From the NCBI RefSeq assembly GCF_001949145.1, contig NW_019091555.1, positions 389,785-453,784 of the forward strand: DNA of 64,000 nucleotides, read 5' to 3'. Below are positions 12,401-24,400 of this stretch, in pieces. The notes under the pieces are model-generated. The model did no database searches, was not told the origin of the DNA, and saw only the letters and a list, made by a program, of their open reading frames with translations. How positions within the stretch are numbered: the stretch's first letter is position 1; each line of letters opens with the position of its first letter. The translations under genes were made by a program, and so were the position numbers. The DNA is from Acanthaster planci. Taxonomy: Eukaryota > Echinodermata > Asteroidea > Valvatida > Acanthasteridae.

Positions 12401-15400
12401 GTGAAGGTGGCAAGTTAAAGGTTAGCGGTAGCACCATGCCAAAATATCTCTTCAGTGATTATGTGTGGTTCTGAAAAGAACCGGGGGGGGGAGCCTCAAT
12501 GTTTCGGACAGTATGTTCTGTCTGTCGTCAGGAGACTGTCCATTGACAGCAGTAAAATATACGATGGCTAACCACTAATCAGCTCATTACACTTATAATG
12601 CTAAACTGCCAGCCATAGTTGCAAAGTTCAGTTCCTATGGCTTCTTTTTTTTTTTTTTTTAGAAAAGCTGATTGTGTTCTGGGAGCAAAGATAGTTGGCT
12701 TAGTGCTTAGAGGTCAATTAGCTCAGCCCCATCCCCCAAGTAAGCTCCAGTGGTCATCAGTAGCAGACGCGGAGAGGATCTGGAAATGGCAAGTCCCTCA
12801 TTCTCAATTTTTTTTTTTTTTAAATAGCTTTTGCCTTTCCCCTTGTTTTCTCTTGTCAACTGGTCATTTGTTAATTTTGCCAGAAATCTTTTTTTGGGGG
12901 GGGGGAGTTAGCCACTTTTTTTCCTGAGAGGGAAATTTGGGGGGGGGGAGCAAAGCACTCATCAGCTAAGAACAATAGTGGGAGGGGTCAAGACTGAGAT
13001 TTTTTTCAAGAAAATTGGTGATTCTTATTCCTGTTTATATTGCTAAAAATTTCTCTTGCTTTTCTTCTTTTTTTTTCTTCTTATACATTTTGTGAAATTT
13101 TTTTCCCAGGGGAGGGGCAGAAGAGAAGCACCACCCTTACCCCCCTCACAATGCCTATGATTGTCAATAAAGTGTCTTCCACTTGTCTTTTCGAGGTCAC
13201 CTTCATTTGGGAGCCCCCTTTCATAAAAGTCAGGCACCCCCCTTCCCTGGTAGATGCAGGATTTGCTCCTAGTCATTAAGGGATAGAATGGCACTTTCTT
13301 TGGTTTATGATGTACACCAATAGATTTTAATGCAATATCCATCAATGGCGAATGTCTCCCAAAGTGATGCCATTAGTCTCATCGGAGACACACGATGCAG
13401 ATTTATGAGACTCCCGTTGCAAGCTCCTTTAAAAACTATCTTCCTGAAACCCTCCGAGTAATATCTCTCAAATTACGCGTTCTTGCGTGTGTACACAGAC
13501 AGTTGAGTGTGTAAAGACCATGGTAGGTAGTCACCAAGTCTAGTGCAAAATTGATTCCATTTTGCCCTCAAAGCCAGGCTCTTGGTTACACTTTGTAGGA
13601 TTAAAAAATGGCGACAACGGACACTGCAGACCACTCCAAACCCTTTCCTCAGAAAAAGACCAATTTCAGGGAACTTTTCAAAGAGCCCTGAAGAATAGAA
13701 TTGATGATTGCAACCCCCTTTATATCACTATGAACTAGCCCGTGGCCAGGCACTTCAGTGCACAGTCCAATATTGTTGCAGGACTTCATCACAATAGCTG
13801 TGGGGGCAAAACGGAAGCAGCAGGTTTTTGTTGCACCTAAACTATGTCTAATAGTTTGAGTGCTGCTGCGCATCATCACCCTGATCGCAGATCGATGATA
13901 TAATGCTCTGAATATTTATATCCTAGGCTAGTGTCATATGAACTTCTGAATCCAATTCAGAGAGAATCTTTGTGTGCATTCCATTTTTTTTAGTCCAGAT
14001 AACAGTTTTTCCAATGCATGTCAGGGCGGAGGATCAAGCGGGGATCACCAATCTAACCCCCCCTTTAATTTCTTTTGAAATTAACATCATACCTTTTCCC
14101 GTTTCTCTTTTTTTTCCTGTTGCAACTTCACTGTTTTTGTTTTTTTTGTTTTTTGTAACTTGAAAGACAGAAATTGTTGCTTAAGTATGCCCCTCTTGAA
14201 CATATATGTTTAGGTTCACTTCCATTTGGGACACTTGTGGGTGCCTCCCCTTTCTGTTAACGGAAAAGTTTTACAAAGCAAGACTGACAAAAACAAAATG
14301 ACCTCTTTCAAATATTCAGGGCACATGCTAACTGCTGAAGGATTACATTTTTCCCCACAGCACCCCAAAACCAAAGTAGGATATGAAAGTGTGGAGCTGA
14401 AGTACAGTACACCCTGCAGTGCATGTGTTCTCTGATTCCAGCACCCTTCAGCCCAATGCAAATGTGATCCAGCAAAGTGTATCTTGCTCAGGGGGAAACA
14501 ACAGACTAGATGGAGCAGTTTCCGTTTTTTTCCCTGGTCAGTGGGCATTGGTAATCCGAATCAGGCATTCACTTAATGGCAGATGTGCACTGTAATTCAG
14601 TAATAAGTAAGGCTCTTGCCAATCATAGAAATGAAAATGTTGGTACAATTCAGACCTTGGATGATTGTGATCCTCCTTGTTTGAGTTACAGGTAGTTTTC
14701 TCTTGAGATTGCAGTAATGATTCCTCATCTCCAACAAGCCTTAAGAACATATTGAAGCCATTTAGATGTTTAGCATGTTTTTGTCACTGGTGATAAAAAA
14801 ACACTACACGAATTACCAAAGGTGATCACCAGAGGGCAGTCTTTCCTCGTACAATTCATTTCTCCAATAGGGAAGAAGTTTTTCAATGCACGAACTCTTC
14901 AAAACAGTTTTGAATTTTTTGTAAAACTGTAAAAACAGTTATCTCGTCCTGCACTGGATTTCAGCTAGCTATCTGATCTTGCCAAATGTTTTGGTCAAGG
15001 GTTATAAAGACACCTGCATTTGTAAGCAGGAACACGTGGGTTCACATTCCCCCCAATTCTCGGACCATATTACTGAGAATACAGCGTGAATACCTATTTC
15101 GATGTAAGGGCAAAATTAGTATAAAATTTAACATTTCTCTGACACGTATCCAAACACACATTAATGAAACAAAACCACACACCAGAAGGAGAGTTATATC
15201 TATTGTCGGACAGTAATATTAATTTTCACTTCTTTGGCTTTTATCACATCACACTTCTAATAGGTCACTGTCCACAAAATTTCTGGCAACAAATCTGGAG
15301 GCTCTGACTTTCCACCCTCTGTCCTTGGTGAAAACGGCCGGTCACTTCCTCTCAGGTATTACAAATCAGTGACACCGGTGACAGAGTTACACCAGGACAG

Positions 15401-18400
15401 GAAAATGAGGTAGGAAACCAACTGATACCGAACGCCATCACGTACAATGGATTTTGATAAGAGGATACAATGGATTTTGATAAGAGGATACCGATCAAGA
15501 CATCAGTACAGTTATCACAGATTGGCTAAGTGCTGTCTGGCATATACCTGTTTACAGTTGAAGGAACTTTTCCTTGGAAAAAGATTCTGCTAGGATCAAA
15601 ACTTACAGTGTATGAGTTTGAAGCAGACCCTCCTGCCCACCTCGTGTTTAAGAACACTGTCCTCTGTATGTCAGGACAGACAGACATCACAACAGCAAAC
15701 ACAGGCATTCTTAATGTGCCCTTGAACCCAAGCAAAACGTGAAGCCAATCAGCAATTCTGACAGTCCAGTCCATGTCTGATCCAGGGTCAGCTCAACAAT
15801 GACAACCTTGATTGGAAAACAAACTATATGGAAACCAAGAGCAAAGTCCCGAGTACAGCCTTATTCCTGATTCCCCTCTTAAAACTGGCCCCTTCAACTT
15901 GCCGGAACTAACCTCATCTGACCAGAGTGTGTGTCAGAACACACTAAAAAAAAATGAAATTGCTCCACATTATTCCTGAATTCTAAATTAAAAGTGCAGA
16001 AACAGGTGGAAAGCTTGCCACAGGGTTGAGAGCTGGATTTCGTGGGTGCTGCACCATTACGACCATTTGTGTCTTGTTTGAGAGTAAAAGTGGATAATTC
16101 TCAGATGGATGATTGATAAAAAAGGGGGTTCAAAAAGGGCTCCTCAATGTCACTGCCAGGGCTCGTGAGGCACAAATTGGGGTTTGTGCAGGTGGCTTAA
16201 AGAAACCTCCAGCCTGTGTGCTAATTGGACTAGTGCCAGACAACAGGCTTAGTGTTAGAAGGTGAGAAATGGGAGATCCTGAACTGACCTCCCCAAACAC
16301 ACATCAGCTGCAGGCTAGAAGAAACCTTTCTTCAAGCTGTCCAAAAATTCAAGCACTCTGCAGTAATTCAATACCCCTCTCTGATTTCTCTGTGTGTGTC
16401 AACAAAATTTGGATGCCAAAGTCCCCCTGAACAGTGCAGCCACTCCTCTCAATCTATCAAAAACAAATGTAGAGTGGGAGAGGATTTCAACAGACTCAGA
16501 CAGAAATCTGGAGAAGCTACAAATCAGGGCTTCATCTAGGATTGGCATACATGTACATGTATCTGCCTGTCCTTTCCCAGCCAAGCTTAAAAAGTGCCTG
16601 TCCTCTCCCATTAAAATTTCTGAAACTGACACCTGTTGAAACTCCGTATCTGAGGCCATTTTTCACTGCACCCAATATTTAGGCAGGAAATGTGAGGAAC
16701 TTGTTCACCAGTGTTCACGATTTACGTAAAAAAGTCAAGGCCTTGCACTTTTTGAAACCGTGACTATAAAAACCGGGCCTTCACGTTTCACCGTGCATGT
16801 CCGAGCACGAGCACAAACAACTGATCGAACAAGTAGTGCACTGTTCAACACTTGTTCACCCTTCACTTGTTTGGAAAGGGGGAAAAAGCCTTTTAAGCTA
16901 TGCTGCGGACATCAAGCTGCTCTGGCTGAGGGAGGATAACTGCATCACAAGACAGCTTGTGTCATACTTGCACTTCAACAGGGTCGCAAAAATACCCCAC
17001 CATTTCTGAAAATTGTGTTAACCCACGCATTGTGAAGTCTCTTATCTGGTTCCTAGAATTATTTTTCTTACTGATTTCCTGTGTCTGACTTCCCTAGCAA
17101 GAGATTTGCACATTTTACAATTACACATGTAGAAGTGCCTTTTTTTTTTACAAACAAACACTGGTCCAAAATAATGATTGAAATCGAAGAATAAAACTCT
17201 GGCCAATCCCAAGGCAATTATCTCAGACACGGTTGTACATTTTGAAGCTTACACTTCAGCACCCTAAGTAATGAAATTCTTACACTGGGTGAGTGATCCA
17301 TGGTGTCATGTAACACTGCATGATATCATGCATGACAGTTTTTAGTCCTTGTTCAGGCACTTCTGGAACCTTCAAAACCAACCTACAGATCAATCAATAC
17401 CCTTAAAAATCCATGAATCTCAACCTCCACTGGTACTTTTCTCCCTGGTTGGAGGATAGTCACTGCGGTCAGAAGCCTTACCCAGGGACATACACGAAAC
17501 CACATGATGGGCCAATTTCATAGAGCCTGTAACATGAATCTGCCTGGCAAAAACAGGTTACCAGCCAAAACAACATGCATCGTACATTTCTGTTGACTGG
17601 TTCACATGTGATTTGTTCTTACATAGATTCACCGAGCATGATCAGCTTTTAATAGCAGACCTATCAACTGCAACCTAATCCAATGGCACAGCAGAAACCC
17701 TGCCAACTTAACAAATGCATCATAATGCTGTGAAACCCTCCTTCTCAAGTATTCATCCACATCATCAATATGACAAAAACTAGAAAAAAATGGAAGATTC
17801 AGAACAAAAATGATGATAATCCTAAGCGAAAATTGCTGTTGATTTTCAAACCCACAACTAGTGAATCACAATTCTCTACAGACAGTTGGCCTTAAAATTA
17901 ACAACATGCTGAACCCAACAAGGTTATGCAGGATTTCAATGGTTCCTAGGGGGTTAGGGTTTTAATAAGAAAGAGAAAAAATCTGATCAAAAACAAAACC
18001 TGTTTCTGATTCAGAGCTAAAACAGTGACAAAATGGTGACAAAAACAGTGACAAACACCCTAGGGGCTTAGGGTTTTAATAAGAAAGAGAAAAAATCTGA
18101 ACATAAACAAAACCTGTTTTTGATTCAGAGCTAAAACAGTGACAAAATGGACAATTCTCAGGAAAGAAGTACTTTTTTCCTGCTGGTTTCCGAGCCTGCG
18201 GTTCTCCGTGGAAGTTTACACTTTACACAACAGCATAACTCACTCTACAACCAAGACCATACATGCATCCTACCCATCTAAGCCTCTTGACTTGTGTATC
18301 TTTTCGGCATGCATCAGGGCTGATGAATTCAACTCATAAATCCGACATGTATGTCAAGGCATTAACAGGTTCAAATAACATCCAGGCTGAGCTTAAACAG

Positions 18401-21400
18401 TTTCCCCATGTCTCTTTCAGGAATTCCTTTCGCACTTGACAATTTTCCCAAAGGTCCCCTCCCTCCTCCCAAGTGGATGGATAAACAGCAAACTTGTGAT
18501 CAATCGGGGAAAACATTCCTACGTGCCCCGGTGAAAATCTAATATAGAAGTACTGATGTAACAACTTTGTGGCAACAGAACGTGAATTGTTTTTTCTTTA
18601 ATTCCTTTAAAAAAAAAAATTTATATGTGTATTCATACATGACCTAGTTCTGCCAATTATAGTCAAATGTAACAAACGGAGCTGGTAGGAAATTAAAAAT
18701 GAAGAGGCAACATGCAAGAAGTTATGCACAGCAGCACTGACCACCTTCAATCGGTGACCATTTATCGACCACTGGTCAATTCTCCCTTCTAATCAGTGCT
18801 AGGGCTGGGCCAACTATCCGAATAACCAAATATTTGATTGATTACCAAACAGTACTTTCCGAATTTGAATATTTCGAATACAAAATTCATGAAAAGGAAG
18901 GGTATTTTTTTGTTTTGTTTTAAATGAGAAAAATTGTACTATGGTGGCTTGTTTAAAGTAAATTCAAATGAAAAGCGACAGATATCTTACAACGATTACA
19001 AAAAGTAAATTAGTCATCAAACAATTCAAAAGGAAAGAAATTTTCAACAGGGTAAGAAGTATTGTTCATCTTCTAAATCTTGCTAAATTGTGGCTGGAGA
19101 TACTCCTAGACGTGAGAAGCTATTATGTTGATTATAATGCACAATTGTGTGTATTATTGCAACTGATTTTGTATATGGTTTGTTTATCAACAATCTGCCG
19201 GGCGGATTCGACCGCATAATCAGATATTTGATCGAACTGAGGGTGGAATATTCAAATCGTGAATTATCCAAATTGGGTACTGGGTAAAATCTACTAATGT
19301 CTGACTAACAGTCACTGATCGAAATTGGCCCTCAATAGAACTTCCAAGAAAAAGAGCCCAGAAATGTGCTTGGGTACTCTGAAATCATTAGTGAAGCTAC
19401 AAAGTATGCAAAGGCAGATCAAAAAATGGTGCAAAGCCTCCTTGAAATGACGAGTCCCTCCTTTAAAGGATCCTCTGAAGGATGTCCGATGACATTGCGG
19501 GGAAGCATACTCCAGATGTTCACAATGACTGGTAGGAAGCTCCTGTCATAATCCAGCTGGGTCTGGGCTCTTCTTGTGCCAGGAGAGAGGGTATGCTGTA
19601 GGGAAAAGGGATGCAAGGCTCCGGCAGAATGATGTGCTTGACGACAGTTGTTAGGAAATGACAGCACGTACATGATGCAGACTTCTCAACAGTATTGGGC
19701 ATGAGTCCAAGTGCATTTCATTGATACTTGCCATGGCACTGACAACAACCTTATGAAAAAGGGGCCGAACATTATATACAACTCCATATCACTGAATACC
19801 TAACTGAAAGAAGGGCCCAATGCTAAAACACCCTTTTTTGAGTTCAAAAAAATAATCAACATTTTTTGAAGGAGTTGCAAAGGAAATCCATTAACTCTCC
19901 TAGGCCAAAATGACGCAGTTGGGCCTTTCTTTCAATGAGGTATTCAATTACTTACACTGCTTTGAGACACATATGCTAACAAGAGTCTTGCCAGACAATC
20001 AGACAACTTTCTACTGAGGCACAAATTGGTGGAGAAGGGTGTTGCAACATCCTTCTCCAGTTGTTCTTCACAACAAAAAATACAGCATGAACAGTGTCAC
20101 CCGAGCCTGAAGCTTTCATGGAGCTGACGAGCAGAAGACGCCTCTTGGCAGGTTTTTTGTGTGAAGCCAAAATGAGCAGGAATCAGCGTCAGGTAGTGTT
20201 ATTCTGCACAGTGCTTCAAGGGGTAACCTGTTTTTACTGCGCATATTTTCTGTGCTCGGTGACTCTGAGAAATCCCCCTGCCTAGGCGCGCCTCCTTCCC
20301 AACATGATCTTCAAACCCGCATTTGGGGGTAAGAAGGAAGGAGGTTCGGGGCTTTATTCTTGAGCTATGTTTAGTATCTCTTCTGGTAATTCAGCATAAA
20401 GCCTAGGCTGCACAATAATCATCTTGAAAGAAAAGATGATCAGCTTTGGAAGTGCAGCGGTTTGACGAATGCACAATTGTACGCCGACTAATTTTATCGC
20501 ATTGTGGCCAAAAAGCCAGAGAACTTGCTCATTAGGCCCAAATTGCCTGTTCATCCCCCAACTCATTACTCACGGTACCACCAACACAAAAAAAAAGAAA
20601 AAAAAAAAAAAGAAATGAGGTCCTGGGGGCCGTGTGAAATTGAACCCCTTCCACTCATTAGAGGGTAATCCCTCACAAGCCCTGACCCATTTTCGTGCTA
20701 ATCATGCCCCTTCCACAGCCAGGCATATCAATGCCCCCTCACATCCCCTTCAGATCCCAGACAATGGAACAGGTGTTTCTCATTTGCAATATTGTCACCG
20801 TTCCCTCATCCCTCCCTCCTCCCCCCCCCTGTGGAATTCTTAATGGCAGGTGCACAATGAGTATGACCCAAATGCATCTTGGCAAGTCATCGATTAATCA
20901 TTGATCACTGCAGTGTGAATGAACTTGGGCGGGCTGTGTTGTCTGTGGGATGGTGGAGAAAGCTGAGTATTTTTAGTTACTTATTGTAGTCTTGCATAAG
21001 ATTACAGCCAGGACGTACAGGCATCGATCAGATGGTACGAGGAATCCGCTAGAGGGTGGGGCCAGACCGCTGAAACCCATCATCCCGGCAGGGAGCCATT
21101 TGGGAACTCCCATAATGCCCTGCTCTAGGGAACTTTGAGAGACGGTTGATGGGATTCCAGGGGGATTTAGATAAGTTAAGCTGGCAGAGGCGGAGCGATA
21201 TTCACGCCAATACTGATTGTGCGGTTGACAGAATCAATCATCGAGAGGATTCTGGAGTGGGTGACTAAAGACAAAAGGGATGAGGAACTGACAAGACAAA
21301 GATGGGAAGACTCCAGAGATCACAGAAGGGTCCCTAGCTATGCTGGCACTGCTGTCGAGAAGCTAAAAGGATCACAACTTCACCTGCATTCACACTGTAT

Positions 21401-24400
21401 GACCAATATAACTGATCTCTCAGGTGATTCACAGTCACTCTGACAAATTAGGAAAACCCACCAAGTTGCTTGGCCATTTCAATGTGGCATGCATGAACCA
21501 TGCAGTTATGATTTTGTAATTTCCCAGTGGCAGAAACATTTCAGCACTGCATTGTTTGCACTAATCTGTGGGCAAATGTCAATTTTGAGACTTTCTTTTC
21601 ATGGCAAAATTAAGTTTTAAGAATGCTCTTATGAACATGAACCATTAGTCAGTACACCATAAACCAAGCCTACTTCAAGTCTGGCTCTTGAAGCATCATT
21701 TTTTGGTCCATCAGAAATACATAGCAGTGTTATTCTTCAATAAGAATGCAAGCAGTTACAGAACGCAGAGCAACTTTGCCCTCATTTGTACAGAGCGACC
21801 AGGAAATAGAAAGGTTCCCAAAGAAATCTAAAAGCCAAATTCCTTGACTTTTCTAAGACTTTTCCAGGACTAAAATAGGACCATTTCCATGACATTTAAT
21901 GCCATTCTCAGATCTGGACTCCCTGCTCAGGTAAAGCACCCAACCCTACGATCAGGTTTTCCTTACTCATTCTCTTCCCTCTCTGAACAAAGAAACACCT
22001 CGGTGCGTCCATCTGGGATGATGGTTCCCCTGTGTTTCCCTCCACATGCCATTAGTCATTCTCCGGCAAATCATGAAATCAATCAGTGTGCATTGATTGG
22101 GAATGACAAATCATTTGGAAGACGACATATTCACACTTTCCCATGCTGGGACGCCTGAGCCTGTCTATTATTGATACCTTGTCCCCCACTCTCCAATGTC
22201 TCAAGTTATGCACACCTGTAGAAACAGGTGCTTGCATTGAACAAACTATTGACAGCTAAAAAAACAGAAACATAGCTCCTTTTACTAAAAGCCCCCTCAA
22301 AGTTCTATTTAACTTTCTTTTATTTAAAAGCCTCATGATTCTAATACGTTAAAAACAGTCACACAATCAGGATGTAAGCTACTGTACACAAAACATTATG
22401 CGGTATTATGATTTTTAACCGACTGACGCTGAATGACGTGTAAACACACACAATATTCCTTATTTGTTCCACGGAGGACATGTACACTCATTTAAGACTT
22501 TCTTTTTTCATTTCTGCAGTTGAAGTATTATTGCGTTGTGCTTGGTTGCATCATAAATAAATTGCAAGTTCAAAGAATTTGTAAGGCGGTGCCGAATATC
22601 CCATTACTCAATCGATTATCGAATTTTCAAATACAATTTTCCGCATTCGAATGGAAAATTAATAAAAAGAAAGGAAGAATTTTCTTGTTTTAAATGAGAA
22701 AAATCGCACAGTGGAGGCTTGTTTCAAGCAGATTGAAATGAAAAGCAACAGAATAATACATGTACATCCTACGATTCAAAACGTAAATTCATTAAAAAAT
22801 TCAAAAGGAACAGAAACTGTCAACAGGGCAAGAAGTATTGTTCCTCTCTTCAATTTTGCTTAATCATGGCCCAAGATAGTCCTAACAGTGAGAAGCATAG
22901 TGATTATATGGTACAGATGAGTGCATTTTTGCAACTGATTTCATAATGGTTTGTCGGTGCAACCGAATATCCAGATATTCGATTGAATTGAAGGTCGAAT
23001 ATTCGAGTAGTGACTTATTAGAATTGACTCAGCCCTAAGAATTTGCAGGGAAAAAAACTGCCCCCAGCAGCTTTTTTGGGTAAGAAAATCTGAGGTTAAC
23101 CGGTTATTGCATGAAACAAAAAAATCTGCTGATCCAGAGAAAGAAATATCTAAAACTCAAGTAGGGTAGAGAAATGATACACCTCATTCCACTCTGTTCT
23201 TTTTCTAATAATCGAAACTTCCCCCACAGGAGGCAGATTGATTCACTTTGAAGGTGAAACAGCCCCTAAAACGCTTTTCCTGGAAATTGTTTACAAAAAG
23301 AGAAACTGAAAAACAATCGCACGATGCCGATACCCAAAATGTGTAAAAACGGAAGGAGACATTTCCATACTGTTTCTTGACATGTTTCTCTGCACTAGTG
23401 TCATGAATGTAAGACCACGATGAGCTGACGGCAAGGAAGGAACAACAACTTGACCACAAACCAATTAATTGTGCGTTTGGCACTTGTCTGTCAGCAATGT
23501 GGAACCAACATACCGGTAGGGACAAATTCGCTTCTTGCAATACATATTAAGGCCGGAGAAATATTTGCATTTGGGAGGTAAATGGGGATAGAACGAGACA
23601 GGAACAAACAAGAGGAATTGACAGGATGAGCAAATACCAAAGCTGATACTGGAGATGGATTGGCATTTCTATTAAACCGGGGCAAATACAGTTCTTAGAA
23701 GAGACACTCTAATATCGCGACGAGTGGGGGAAAAAAATATCAACAGATTTGCTGGTTCCACACCATTCTACAAACGAAAATTTAAAAAATGATTGAATGA
23801 GGAACTACGCTCAAGTTTCGCCGTGCATGTAACTTAAGCTCGCACTCTGGTTTGCAAATTGAGTGTTTTGGAGTTCAAGTTGTGGCAGAAATATACAACC
23901 ACGTGACAATCCCACATCATGTTTGTATTGAAACCAAGATTTTGGCAAGACACTTGACCGAAACGATGCTCAAAACATACTACAGACTATTCCTATGGTT
24001 CCACAATCACGTGCGTGTTTGTAAACTTCGGGATGTTCTGTTGGTTGAAGAGGCACAAAACGCATCCTTATCTCCTCCGTGTGGTAATGGCCTCTTGCAG
24101 TTACACGATTGGTCAACATTTTGGGGTTCAAACTGCCACTTTGCATAATATTCACGAGAATAGACGGAAAATACATGTGCGTGCACTCACCTGATCTGCT
24201 ACAGACATGGTATGCATATTTCTGGTGGTGTTTATGTGCAGGACATTAAATTTGTTGGTGTGGCAGAGGTCGTAGGCGATTCCTGTGAAGGACGTGCTAC
24301 CCGTCTTGGGGACCCGGTTGTAGATGACCACAAAGTCGTCTGTGTTGGGTTTGTTGGAGATACTTGGGGTACTTCGCATGCGCCGGCTGTTGGACCTCTC

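Larger units (their letters stand above)
12324..24190 (-). other. Hs2st intron, about 11.9 kb
   Basis: Holds the tandem duplications at 15443 and 17945, the GGGCCAATTT fragment at 17508, the two related AT-rich repeats and the LINE fragment. Between 12480 and 13010 there are several G runs of 8-9. No further Hs2st exon is needed here because the flanking exons splice in frame. Confidence 0.85.
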
